Source: a bacterium (GTDB lineage: Bacteria > Verrucomicrobiota > Verrucomicrobiae > Opitutales > Opitutaceae). Taken from it: 9,446 bases of DNA. Shown piece after piece: positions 1-7,038 of this stretch. Position numbers and translations under genes: made by a program. The notes below the pieces were generated by a model that saw nothing but the letters and a program-made list of their open reading frames with translations, searched no databases and was not told the DNA's origin. The stretch is taken from contig JAJXYI010000407.1 of assembly GCA_021780625.1 (NCBI GenBank), forward strand, positions 1-9,446, read 5' to 3'. The stretch's first letter is position 1, and each line of letters opens with the position of its first letter.

Positions 1-1
1 C

Positions 2-949
2 GGAAAGGCCAGGAACAACGAGGCCCTGGCCCTGCTCCTTGCGGGGCGCTGGCGCGAGGGATGGCGGCATTATGAGGCGCGTTGGCGGGTTCAGGCCCGC
101 CCTCCTGACGCGGTCGGACGGATACCGCTTTGGACCGGTGCGCAGAACCTGGAAGGGGCGACGATCCTGCTGCATGCCGAACAGGGGCTGGGTGACAGCA
201 TCCAGTTTGCACGCTATGTTCCCCTCGTCGCCCGCAGGGCAAGGGCGGTGCACCTCTGCGTCCAGGCACCGCTGAAGGACCTGTTTGCAGGATCATTTCC
301 GGACGTGGACGGTATCCATGGACTGGATGAGCCCCCGTCCGGGTGCGACCTGCGCTGCCCCCTGCTGGATTTGCCCGGCATCTTCGGGACCGAACCACAT
401 ACGGTGCCCAGTCGCGGCGCGTACCTGTCGGTGGATGAACACCGGGTGGCGCGTTGGCGAGATCGGCTTGGTCCACGGGTGGGATTGCGCGTCGGCGTGG
501 TTTGGTCCGGCAATCCGAATAATCCGAACGACCGGGAGCGGTCGATCCCACTCGAGCAGTTTGCGGCGCTGTTTCGTGTTCCCGGCTGCCGCTTTTTCGC
601 CCTCCAGAAGGAGCGGACGGAGAGGGACGCGGCGACTTTGGCCGTGGCGGAGCAGGTGACCGACCTGTCCGGCGCGATCGACGACTTCGTGGATACGGCG
701 GCGATCATCCTGAATCTCGACCTGGTGGTGACCGTCGACACCTCGGTGGCCCACCTGGCGGCGGCGCTGGGTCGGCGGACGTGGATCCTGATCGCGCACG
801 CGCCGGATTGGCGTTGGCTATTGGGCAGGGAAGACAGCCCTTGGTACGAAAGTGTGCGGCTGCTCAGGCAGGGGGCAGATTGGGAGTGGAGCCCGGTGCT
901 TGATGCCCTGGCGAAAGAGCTTCAGGGTCTTGCCGCACGACCATGTTGA
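2..949 (+). CDS. TPR/GT9-like glycosyltransferase, C-terminal part (5' end outside window)
   Basis: The reading frame is open from the first bases of the window and encodes 315 residues before TGA, so the N-terminus is missing. It starts in what looks like the last TPR-type helix pair (residues about 5-30, with the W-x-x-Y-E-x-R-W pattern common at the end of TPR-glycosyltransferases). Next come a HAEQGLGD loop (58-65), a GVVWSGNP strand-turn (165-172) and a DTSVAHLAAALGR segment (246-258). That last segment is the nucleotide-sugar-side signature of GT9/heptosyltransferase-like GT-B folds, and it is followed by APDWRWLLGREDSPWY near the end. Members of this type transfer sugars in LPS, exopolysaccharide or protein glycosylation; donor and acceptor cannot be read here. 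Its stop overlaps the start of the next glycosyltransferase, which suggests one operon. An ATG-led open frame at 39-275 and a GTG at 248 are not true starts, because similarity continues upstream in this frame. Confidence 0.88.
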   Translation, partial: GKARNNEALALLLAGRWREGWRHYEARWRVQARPPDAVGRIPLWTGAQNLEGATILLHAEQGLGDSIQFARYVPLVARRARAVHLCVQAPLKDLFAGSFPDVDGIHGLDEPPSGCDLRCPLLDLPGIFGTEPHTVPSRGAYLSVDEHRVARWRDRLGPRVGLRVGVVWSGNPNNPNDRERSIPLEQFAALFRVPGCRFFALQKERTERDAATLAVAEQVTDLSGAIDDFVDTAAIILNLDLVVTVDTSVAHLAAALGRRTWILIAHAPDWRWLLGREDSPWYESVRLLRQGADWEWSPVLDALAKELQGLAARPC

Positions 950-2034
950 AGTACCCCCTCTTTTATGCGGGCCAAGTTGGAAGCACCTTTGGCTGGGGAG
1001 TCTGCAATGCCTACCTGATCCGCGAGCTCTCCAAGCTTACGCGGGTGATTCACATCGAGCAAAAGGGGCCGGAGCGGACACCGCGGCAGCTGCCTGGGCA
1101 CGTCTTCGCTCCGCTGGCGGACCATCGCCTGGGATTGCTGACGCTGGCGAGGGGGCGGTTCAATCATGGCTACACGTTCTTTGAGCGCAACCTGACCGAG
1201 GAGTCGGGTGTTAATGCTGCGAAACTCGACACGATCTTTGCGGGCTGCAGCTGGTGTGGGGAGAAACTCGCGGAGAAGGGGATTCCCAGCGTCGTCCTGA
1301 TCCAGGGGGTCGACGGAACGGTCTTCCGGCCGCAGGCCCTGTCGCCTGATCCGAGGCGATTCACGCTCTTTTCCGGAGGGAAATTTGAGTATCGAAAGGG
1401 ACAGGACCTGGTCCTCGTGGCCTATCGGGAGCTTTCGCGCAAACATCCGGACCTGCATCTGGTATGCGCCTGGTACAACCAGTGGGGGTTCTCGATCGAG
1501 ACGATGAGACAGTCGCCCCATATCCGCTTCGAACGCGTGGATGGCCAGGCTTGGGAGCCGTTCATGCGGCGCATATTCGACCTCAACGGAATCGAAGTGG
1601 GCCGCGTCGAGATGCTGCCGTTGCTCAAGCAGGGCGACATGGCCCGCATCTACCCTCAGACGGACCTCGGTGTCTTTCCCAACCGGTGCGAGGGCGGCAC
1701 CAATCTCGTCATGATGGAGTACATGGCCTGCGGAAAAACCGTGGTCGCCACCAACGCGACGGGCCACTGCGACATTCTCACGCAGGACAACGCGTATCCG
1801 CTGGACGACCTCGCCGAGGTTCAATTCAGAGATCGCGAGGGGAATGTGGCGGCCCACTGGGTCGAACCGCGGGTCGAGGACATCGTTTCGAAGGTTGAGG
1901 CGGCGATGCGGTCGCGTGAGGAGCTGGCGATGAAGGGGCGGAAGGCGGCGGAAGACCTGCGGGCCTTCACCTGGGAGCGCGCCGCGCGGGTCGTGCACGA
2001 CGCACTTCAGAGAGCCGAGGAGCGCGCCGGCTAG
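943..2034 (+). CDS. GT-B family glycosyltransferase (GT4-like, glycosyltransferase group 1)
   Basis: This 363-residue cytoplasmic GT-B enzyme is predicted to transfer a sugar from an activated nucleotide donor; donor and acceptor are unknown. The N-terminal Rossmann half has a glycine-rich loop and helix (about residues 8-32). The C-terminal half starts near 140 with FSGGKFEYRKGQDL (143-156), a usual opening of the donor-binding domain. It also holds the donor-site block from NRCEGG to YMACGKTVVAT (about 247-270). The conserved acidic pair is E250 and E259, eight residues apart instead of the usual seven. No signal peptide or membrane helix is apparent. The ATG at 943 lies inside the end of the upstream glycosyltransferase gene (7-base overlap) and has no Shine-Dalgarno sequence, so translation is probably coupled. 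The role is inferred to be glycan assembly together with its neighbour. The family call is strong; the specificity is unknown. Confidence 0.9.
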   Translation: MLKYPLFYAGQVGSTFGWGVCNAYLIRELSKLTRVIHIEQKGPERTPRQLPGHVFAPLADHRLGLLTLARGRFNHGYTFFERNLTEESGVNAAKLDTIFAGCSWCGEKLAEKGIPSVVLIQGVDGTVFRPQALSPDPRRFTLFSGGKFEYRKGQDLVLVAYRELSRKHPDLHLVCAWYNQWGFSIETMRQSPHIRFERVDGQAWEPFMRRIFDLNGIEVGRVEMLPLLKQGDMARIYPQTDLGVFPNRCEGGTNLVMMEYMACGKTVVATNATGHCDILTQDNAYPLDDLAEVQFRDREGNVAAHWVEPRVEDIVSKVEAAMRSREELAMKGRKAAEDLRAFTWERAARVVHDALQRAEERAG

Positions 2035-2041
2035 GCGCCCC

Positions 2042-2058
2042 GACCGCCGGAGGCGGTT
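2042..2058. terminator. Possible bidirectional terminator hairpin between convergent genes
   Basis: ACCGCC (2043-2048) and GGCGGT (2052-2057) form a perfect 6-bp stem around a 3-base loop, extendable by one G-U pair at 2042/2058. It lies in the 23-base gap between the glycosyltransferase stop and the recQ stop on the opposite strand. There is no T-run on either side, so it is not a canonical intrinsic terminator. It may stop transcription weakly or protect 3' ends. Confidence 0.35.
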
Positions 2059-3920
2059 CAGGCGAAGGCCTGGCGGCTGTTGGATTGGAGGTACGAACGG
2101 ATTGCGTCGGCAAAGGCGGGGCCGAATTCGGCCTTCTTCTTCTCTCCCATCCCGAAGACACCGTCCATTTCGTCGACGGAGACCGGATATTGACGTGCAA
2201 GCTGGCGAAGGGTGGCGTCGCCAAAAACGACATACGCAGGCACGCCGCGTTCGTCGGCGATGCGTTTCCGAAGCGATTTGAGCCGGGCGAGCAGGATTTC
2301 GTCGCACTCGATCGCGCCCGCACGCGGCACGGTCTTGCGGGCCTTGGGCGTCTCGATCGGCTTGGTCAGGCGGAGCGTGCGCCGCTCCCGCAGGAACTCC
2401 ATGCCTGCGGAGGAAAGTTCGAGGACCGGAAATTCCCCCTCGGACTGCGCGACCAGGCCCAGCCTGAGCAGTTCGCGCCCGACCGCGACCCATTGGGCGC
2501 GCGAGAATTCGCGACCAACTCCGTAGGTGCTGAGCTTGTCGTGGCCGAAGCGCTCGATGCGCTCGGTCTCGGCGCCGGTGAGGACCTCGATGATGTGCAT
2601 CATGCCGGTGCCGAAGCGCGAGGCCTGCCGGACCCGGTAAACGCAGGAGAGGAATTTTTGCGCCTGGACCGTGCCGTCGTAGGTATCCCGCGGTTCGATG
2701 CAGTTGTCGCAGGCCCCGCAGTTGTCGAGAGGGAAGACCTCGTTGAAATAACGCAGGAGCTCGGACCGGCGACAGGAGGCGCCTTCGGCGTAGTGGGCCA
2801 TCTCGCTGAGCTGGGTGCGGGCGATCTGGCGCTCGTGGTCGTTGGTGATCTGGTCGATGAAATGGACCTGTTTCGCGATGTCGCCGCCGCTGAACAGAAG
2901 GAGACAGTCGGCTGGAAGGCCGTCGCGCCCCGCGCGTCCGGTTTCCTGGTAATAGCCGGCGAGATTCTTGGGCAGGTCGTAGTGCACGACCCACCGGACG
3001 TTGGGCTTGTTGATGCCCATGCCAAAGGCGATCGTGGCGCAGATGATGCGCACTTCGTCACGGAGGAAAAGCTCCTGATTGCGGGCCCGTTCCTCGGGTT
3101 CGAGACCGGCGTGGTAGGGACGTGCGGAAAAACCGCGACCGGAAAGCGACTCGGCGAGGCGCTCGGTAGCCGCTCGGGTTGCGCAGTAGACAATGCCGCT
3201 CTCGTCTTCGCGATTCTTCAGGAATGCCAGGAGCTGCTTGAGCGGCTCGTCCTTCGGCTGAACCCGGTAGCTCAGATTGGGCCGGTTGAAGCTCGCGACG
3301 AAGAGGGCGGGGTCTCGGAGTCGGAGGTGGGCAGTGATATCCTGGCGCACGCGCTCCGTGGCGGTCGCGGTGAACGCCGACACGGGTACGTCCGGGAGGA
3401 GTTCCCTCAGTTTGGCCAGCTGTCGGTATTCGGGCCGGAAATCGTGACCCCATTCGGAAATGCAGTGGGCCTCGTCGATCGCGATCGCGGCGACGTTCCA
3501 CGAGCGAAGATTCTCCTGCCAGTCGTCGAGCAGTACCCGTTCAGGGGATACGTAGAGAAGGCGCCACTCGTTGCGATGAAGCCCGGCAAGCCTCGATCGC
3601 GCCTCGGCTGCCGTCAGGGAGGAGTTGAGATAGGTGGCGGACACGCCGGCCGCCTGGAGCTGGTCGACCTGGTCCTTCATGAGGGCGATCAGGGGGGAGA
3701 CGACGATCGTAAGTCCGGTGCGATGCAGGGCCGGGAGTTGGAAGCAGAGCGATTTGCCGCCGCCCGTGGGCAGGAGCGCGAACACATCACGACCGCCGAG
3801 GGACGCTTCGATGATGTCCCGCTGGAGAGGGCGAAAGGAACCGTAGCCGAACACGGTCTTGAGCGTGAGAAGCAGGTCGTCGGGCACGGAGGTACGGGAA
3901 AAGGAGGACGCGGCGGACAC
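2058..3920 (-). CDS. recQ: ATP-dependent DNA helicase RecQ
   Basis: This is a 3'-5' superfamily 2 DNA helicase for recombination and replication-fork repair, 620 residues against 609 in E. coli. Visible motifs in order are the Walker A PTGGGKS (51-57), DEAH (149-152), the aromatic-rich loop ISEWGHDFRPEY (154-165), the motif III region TATAT (184-188) and the motif VI QETGRAGRDG (325-334). The RecQ zinc cysteines are C383, C401, C404 and C407, matching the spacing in E. coli. A winged-helix RQC region follows (about 415-520), then a C-terminal HRDC domain (about 540-617) for DNA-structure binding. The start is GTG at 3920-3918: an in-frame TAG lies two codons upstream and the helicase fold begins near residue 14, so no earlier start is possible. 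There is no Shine-Dalgarno sequence. It is the last gene of the minus-strand block, 65 bases after the acetyltransferase, and converges on the glycosyltransferases. All key residues are intact. Confidence 0.97.
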   Translation of the reverse strand: MSAASSFSRTSVPDDLLLTLKTVFGYGSFRPLQRDIIEASLGGRDVFALLPTGGGKSLCFQLPALHRTGLTIVVSPLIALMKDQVDQLQAAGVSATYLNSSLTAAEARSRLAGLHRNEWRLLYVSPERVLLDDWQENLRSWNVAAIAIDEAHCISEWGHDFRPEYRQLAKLRELLPDVPVSAFTATATERVRQDITAHLRLRDPALFVASFNRPNLSYRVQPKDEPLKQLLAFLKNREDESGIVYCATRAATERLAESLSGRGFSARPYHAGLEPEERARNQELFLRDEVRIICATIAFGMGINKPNVRWVVHYDLPKNLAGYYQETGRAGRDGLPADCLLLFSGGDIAKQVHFIDQITNDHERQIARTQLSEMAHYAEGASCRRSELLRYFNEVFPLDNCGACDNCIEPRDTYDGTVQAQKFLSCVYRVRQASRFGTGMMHIIEVLTGAETERIERFGHDKLSTYGVGREFSRAQWVAVGRELLRLGLVAQSEGEFPVLELSSAGMEFLRERRTLRLTKPIETPKARKTVPRAGAIECDEILLARLKSLRKRIADERGVPAYVVFGDATLRQLARQYPVSVDEMDGVFGMGEKKKAEFGPAFADAIRSYLQSNSRQAFA

Positions 3921-3985
3921 AAACTAAAAGGTAAAAAAATTAGACGACAATTGGGCATCTGCACCCGATGTCGAGCAGGCCGTGC
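3921..3985 (-). promoter_or_regulatory. AT-rich leader and candidate promoter region of recQ
   Basis: This 65-base gap upstream of recQ is clearly richer in A/T than its surroundings, with a run of seven A (3933-3939; T on the coding strand). On the minus strand TTGTCG (3950-3945) could be a -35 element, with TTTAGT (3928-3923) as a weak -10 after a 16-base spacer. That would give a nearly leaderless mRNA for the GTG start. TAATTT (3942-3937) is another -10-like hexamer but lacks a good -35. The region may equally hold the end of the upstream transcript. Promoter assignment is by eye only. Confidence 0.3.
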
Positions 3986-4495
3986 CTAGATACGTCGGCC
4001 GACGATGATGAGGTCTCGTTCGACGCCGTCGAGGATCGCGACCCTGGGCAGGTGGGCCCAGCGGGCGAATTCCTCGCCCTCGAAGAGGCGGAGGCTGGGA
4101 AGATTGTGGCCGAAAATGTACCCGAGGATCGTGTGCACGCCGTGAGCCGGGGCGATCTGCACCGCATGACGGAGCAGCGCGCGCCCGAGACCCTGGCGGC
4201 GGAATGGCTCGGCGAGGTAGATCGCGATCATGACCGTACCGTCATAGGCGGCACGGGCGTAGAATGTGTCGAAGCTCATCCAACCCGCGGTGGCGCCGCT
4301 CCTGTCGTCGACCAGGACCCACACCGGACGTGTGGCTGGATTATGGGCGGCCAGCCAGGGCCGCCTTGCTTCCACCGTCACGGGCTCGAGGTCTGCAGTG
4401 ACCTGCCGCCCAGGGATGATGCTGTTGTAGATCTCGACGATAGCCGGCAGGTCGTCGCCCGTTGCGGGGCGCAGGCTGTATCCTGCCGGTATCAT
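3986..4495 (-). CDS. GNAT acetyltransferase, phosphinothricin/methionine-sulfoximine acetyltransferase-like
   Basis: This 169-residue cytoplasmic enzyme would transfer acetyl from acetyl-CoA to an amine. It has the GNAT layout: LRPATGDDLPAIVEIYN (8-24) as the first strand and helix, a central AGWMSFDTF strand (70-78), and the acetyl-CoA pyrophosphate loop RRQGLG (99-104), which fits R-x-x-G-x-G. A C-terminal GHNLPSLRLFEGEEF segment (129-143) corresponds to the N-x-x-S-x-x-L-x-E-x-x-G-F element of the PAT/MddA-type subgroup. Members of that subgroup acetylate phosphinothricin, methionine sulfoximine or related amino-acid analogues, but many are uncharacterised, so substrate is inference. The start is ATG at 4495, 17 bases after the stop of the secreted-protein gene, which suggests co-transcription. 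No strong Shine-Dalgarno sequence is present. The subfamily call is moderate and the GNAT call is strong. Confidence 0.88.
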   Translation of the reverse strand: MIPAGYSLRPATGDDLPAIVEIYNSIIPGRQVTADLEPVTVEARRPWLAAHNPATRPVWVLVDDRSGATAGWMSFDTFYARAAYDGTVMIAIYLAEPFRRQGLGRALLRHAVQIAPAHGVHTILGYIFGHNLPSLRLFEGEEFARWAHLPRVAILDGVERDLIIVGRRI

Positions 4496-4512
4496 TGCTG
4501 GCGGCGTGGGGC

Positions 4513-5226
4513 TTACTTCGCCGGAGCGGCGGTGTTCGCGGCGGCCGGGGCGGTCGCCGGGGACTTGAGGATCATGCTGTCGGCCAAAGCCACCAGCCGC
4601 GACCGCAGGACCAGGTCCTGTTCGGCGGGGGTCAGCTTGTAGAGGGAACGCTCGGTGGAGCGCTCGCCGAGTTCCGAGCTGATCAGGATCACGTTCTTGT
4701 CGTGCACGAATGCCAGATTACCGCGCTTGGCGACCGGGATGGCGTCTTGGCCGGGGAAGAGCTCGATGCGGCTGTTGAAGGCCGAGCCGCCGGGGAGAAG
4801 CGTGTACACGAGCACAGCCCCGCCATCCAGCTTCGAGATGAACCGTGCATTGGACTCGGCTGCGGCGCCGGGATACGTCGAGAGCAGGTCCTTCAACACG
4901 ATATTCGTGAAGAATTGGACCAGAAAATCCTTCGAGCCGATCGTGTGGTATTCGTCGACCTGAGCCTGGGAAAGTGGGAAGACCGCAACCGTGATGCTCG
5001 TCGTGAAGGCGTCGCGGAAAGTCACGACATTGGCGGAGTCGGACACCGTGCCGCCGAGCGGCGCGAGCACGGGGATGGGCATTTGGAACAACCCTGTGGG
5101 CGAGATATATTGGCCGTCCTGAATTTCCCCGTGGAGAGGGACGGGTGCCGAATCTTGGGCCTGGGCAAGAGCCAGGAGCGGGAACATCAGGCAGCAAACG
5201 GAAGCGAGCAGGGTACGAGGAGACAT
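4513..5226 (-). CDS. Secreted protein of unknown function
   Basis: I do not recognise a characterised family for this 237-residue protein. It opens with a Sec-type signal peptide: an Arg at position 4, a hydrophobic core (about 6-21) and AxA-type cleavage options after A21 or A23. Two cysteines (C11, C12) lie inside the hydrophobic stretch and do not make a good lipobox, so a soluble periplasmic or exported protein is more likely than a lipoprotein. The mature part (about 25-218) alternates short beta-type and amphipathic stretches and has no cysteine. The last 16 residues are an Ala/Pro/Thr-rich low-complexity tail. It starts at ATG 5226, 53 bases after rsmA/ksgA, and ends 17 bases before the acetyltransferase. 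The upstream gap has a weak promoter-like TTGCCT (5263-5258) and no Shine-Dalgarno sequence. The coding call rests on the signal peptide, tight spacing and even composition. Confidence 0.8.
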   Translation of the reverse strand: MSPRTLLASVCCLMFPLLALAQAQDSAPVPLHGEIQDGQYISPTGLFQMPIPVLAPLGGTVSDSANVVTFRDAFTTSITVAVFPLSQAQVDEYHTIGSKDFLVQFFTNIVLKDLLSTYPGAAAESNARFISKLDGGAVLVYTLLPGGSAFNSRIELFPGQDAIPVAKRGNLAFVHDKNVILISSELGERSTERSLYKLTPAEQDLVLRSRLVALADSMILKSPATAPAAANTAAPAK

Positions 5227-5279
5227 GAGTGGTACGAGTTAATGGAGATTGGAAGACAGGCAAGCTGGGACCGGACTGG

Positions 5280-6107
5280 CTAGACCCGAAGGCGGGTCCA
5301 AAGCTCCCATGGAATTTGCTCGGGACGGGCCTGTGCGCCGAGTCCCTGGGCTGTGAGTTCACCGATCCAGGCTGCGCCGTGGTCCGGTAGCCGGCCGCGC
5401 AGCAGGGCGCCGATCTGTTTTCGGCGTTGTTGGAAGCAGGCCCGCACAACCGCCTTCACTTCTGGGGCGAAGACGAAAGGCTGCTGTTTGCGCACGAGGT
5501 GGAGCAGGAAGGAATCGATGTCGGGCCGGGGATGAAAACATGCGGCCGACACCTTGTGCCCCGGGGCGACTTCGAAGGCGGCGCGGAGAAAGATGGAGAT
5601 GGCGCCGTAGGTCTTCACGCCGTGTTGGGCGACGTAGCGGTCGGCGGCCTCCTTCTGGAGCATGAGCACGAGCCGATCGGGCAGGGGCCCTTCGAGGATG
5701 GAGTCCATCCACGGCGTTGAAATCGCGTAGGGCAGATTTGCGACGACCTTGAAGCCTCGGCGCGCGTCGTCGTCGGGCAAGCCGGCGCGGGGCAGGTCCA
5801 TGGCGTCGCCCTCGACGAGGTGAAGCCGAGCGGGATGTGCGGCCACGAGGGTGGCGACGAGGTGCTGGTACAAAGCCCGGTCCTTTTCCACGGCCCATAC
5901 CTCGGCGCCGGCCTCGAGCAACGCGGAGGTGAGCGTGCCGAGACCAGGTCCGATTTCGACCACTCGATCACCTGCCCGGACTTCCGCCAGTTCAAGCGAT
6001 TTTCGGACGATGTTTCCGTCGACGAGGAAATTCTGGCCCAGGAACCGCTTGGGCTGATGCCCAAGCGACGTGAGCAGGGCGCGAGTCTCGGTCGGGGAGA
6101 GAGGCAC
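5280..6107 (-). CDS. rsmA: 16S rRNA adenine-N6,N6-dimethyltransferase RsmA (KsgA)
   Basis: RsmA uses S-adenosylmethionine to dimethylate two adjacent adenines in the 3' hairpin of 16S rRNA (A1518 and A1519 in E. coli numbering), a late 30S maturation check. The protein is 275 residues, normal for the family. Visible motifs are QNFL (25-28), the SAM loop EIGPGLG (51-57), the acidic residue in VEKD (E74), GDAMD (100-104), the catalytic motif NLPY (124-127), MLQKEAADR (149-157), a VKTYGAISIF segment (164-173) and FHPRPDIDS (191-199). The start is GTG at 6107, chosen because family members begin a few residues before the TRALLTSLG helix and no ATG exists upstream in frame. It lies 17 bases after trpC and has no Shine-Dalgarno sequence, so it probably depends on trpC transcription. 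Loss of this gene in other bacteria gives kasugamycin resistance. Confidence 0.96.
   Translation of the reverse strand: MPLSPTETRALLTSLGHQPKRFLGQNFLVDGNIVRKSLELAEVRAGDRVVEIGPGLGTLTSALLEAGAEVWAVEKDRALYQHLVATLVAAHPARLHLVEGDAMDLPRAGLPDDDARRGFKVVANLPYAISTPWMDSILEGPLPDRLVLMLQKEAADRYVAQHGVKTYGAISIFLRAAFEVAPGHKVSAACFHPRPDIDSFLLHLVRKQQPFVFAPEVKAVVRACFQQRRKQIGALLRGRLPDHGAAWIGELTAQGLGAQARPEQIPWELWTRLRV
5283..5298 (-). other. Hairpin in the last codons of rsmA
   Basis: GACCCG (5283-5288) and CGGGTC (5293-5298) form a perfect 6-bp stem with a 4-base loop, ending right at the rsmA stop codon on the minus strand. No T-run follows. It could be a transcript-stabilising or weak attenuation structure before the secreted-protein gene, or simply chance in GC-rich coding DNA. 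Confidence 0.3.
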
Positions 6108-6124
6108 GGAGTCGAGGGATGCGT

Positions 6125-6931
6125 TCAGGCTCCGGCGTCGTGGAAATCCCGGACCAGGGTCGCCGGATCTTCAGCCTTCATCAGCGCCTCGCCCACAAGG
6201 ATGGCATGGGCTCCGGCCCGGTGGACGCGCGCGGCGTCGGCGGCGTTGAAGATTCCGCTTTCACTCACGGCGATCACGTCGCGTGGAAACTGCGGGATCA
6301 GCCGCTCGCTCAGGCCGAGGTCGGTCTTGAAAATCGAAAGGTCGCGGTTGTTGACGCCCACGATGCGGGCGCCAAGGGAGAGCGCCCGTGCGAGTTCGGG
6401 TTCGCTGTGGATTTCGAACAGGCTGTCGAGGCCCGCCGCGTCCGCCGCCGATTTCAGGTCGCCGATCTCGTCGTCCGAGAGCGCGCGGACTATAATCAGG
6501 ATTGCGCTCGCCCCGGCCTCGCGGGCCTGGAGGACCTGGATGCGATGGACCATGAAATCCTTCCTGATGCAGGGGCGTGCAGGGGGAGTACTTCGAAAGT
6601 GTGCGGTGACGCCACGAAGGTCGTCGAGGGAGCCGCCAAAATAATGCTCGTCGGTGAGCACGGACAGGGCATCGGCTCCCGCCGCCTGGTAGCGTCTGGC
6701 CTGGTCGAGCGAGGAGACGCCGGCCTTGATGTCGCCGGCGGAGGGCGAGCGGCGTTTGATCTCCGAGATCACCGCCAATTTCCCATCGACGCGCCTCAGG
6801 GCCCGGGAAAAGGACGGCGGCGTGGGGAGGGAGGCGTGGGCCTGGCGGAGCTCCGAATCGGTGACCTCGCGGACCAGGGGCGCGATCTCGCGGCGCTTCC
6901 ACGCCATGATCTCGGTGAGTTTGTCGGACAT
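6125..6931 (-). CDS. trpC: Indole-3-glycerol phosphate synthase TrpC
   Basis: TrpC closes the indole ring in tryptophan synthesis, turning 1-(o-carboxyphenylamino)-1-deoxyribulose 5-phosphate into indole-3-glycerol phosphate. The 268-residue protein is a stand-alone (beta/alpha)8 barrel; no TrpF domain is fused. Catalytic and phosphate-site motifs are present: E57 and K59 in SEIKRRSPS, K124 in RKDF, E173 in LFEIH, N194 in VGVNNRDL, and E224-S225-G226. ATG at 6931 was chosen because MSDKLTEIMAWKRREIAP is the usual start of the family. The same frame stays open to 7120, but that part is low-quality sequence lying across the mazG start. No Shine-Dalgarno sequence is visible. trpC heads a probable operon with rsmA 17 bases downstream. 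No other trp gene is in the window, so it is separated from the rest of the pathway here. Confidence 0.96.
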   Translation of the reverse strand: MSDKLTEIMAWKRREIAPLVREVTDSELRQAHASLPTPPSFSRALRRVDGKLAVISEIKRRSPSAGDIKAGVSSLDQARRYQAAGADALSVLTDEHYFGGSLDDLRGVTAHFRSTPPARPCIRKDFMVHRIQVLQAREAGASAILIIVRALSDDEIGDLKSAADAAGLDSLFEIHSEPELARALSLGARIVGVNNRDLSIFKTDLGLSERLIPQFPRDVIAVSESGIFNAADAARVHRAGAHAILVGEALMKAEDPATLVRDFHDAGA

Positions 6932-7038
6932 ACGAAGACGGAAAATCGAGGGGTGCCGGGAGGGAAAGTCGACGATAATTGTGACGGAGTAACAACGAGT
7001 GTTGCGCGGAGGTGCACGGGCGTATTCCGTGCAGGAGC
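6932..7038. promoter_or_regulatory. Divergent trpC / mazG intergenic region
   Basis: These 107 bases separate the divergent trpC and mazG starts and must hold promoters for both unless transcription enters from elsewhere. GATAAT (6974-6979) is a good -10-like hexamer towards mazG but lacks a matching -35. CAAC (6993-6996) and GTTG (7001-7004) form a small dyad, and a stronger dyad sits at 7013-7033. No ORF, leader peptide or clear trp attenuator was seen. Confidence 0.45.
7013..7033. promoter_or_regulatory. Perfect 7-bp dyad before the mazG start
   Basis: TGCACGG (7013-7019) and CCGTGCA (7027-7033) are exact inverted copies separated by 7 bases, extendable inward by one G-U pair. The 21-base span has the shape of a repressor operator. 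In RNA it would be a hairpin ending directly against the AGGAG (7033-7037) and ATG (7039) of mazG. Either reading implies control of mazG-xer; the sequence alone does not decide between them. Confidence 0.45.

Noticed and set aside
922..2994. A 690-codon open frame on the minus strand antisense to the glycosyltransferases and running across the recQ end
   Set aside because: Its product is Arg/Pro/His-rich with no recognisable domain, and it lies opposite and out of frame with clear GT4 and RecQ genes. Such frames are expected from high GC and codon bias.
2085..3989. A 634-codon plus-strand open frame covering recQ almost completely
   Set aside because: It is antisense to a RecQ gene with all motifs intact, and its translation has no recognisable fold. 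It is a codon-bias shadow.
3993..4004. 12-base palindrome CGTCGGCCGACG at the acetyltransferase 3' end
   Set aside because: It lies in coding sequence of a GC-rich gene, can form only a 4-bp stem, and has no second copy or promoter context.
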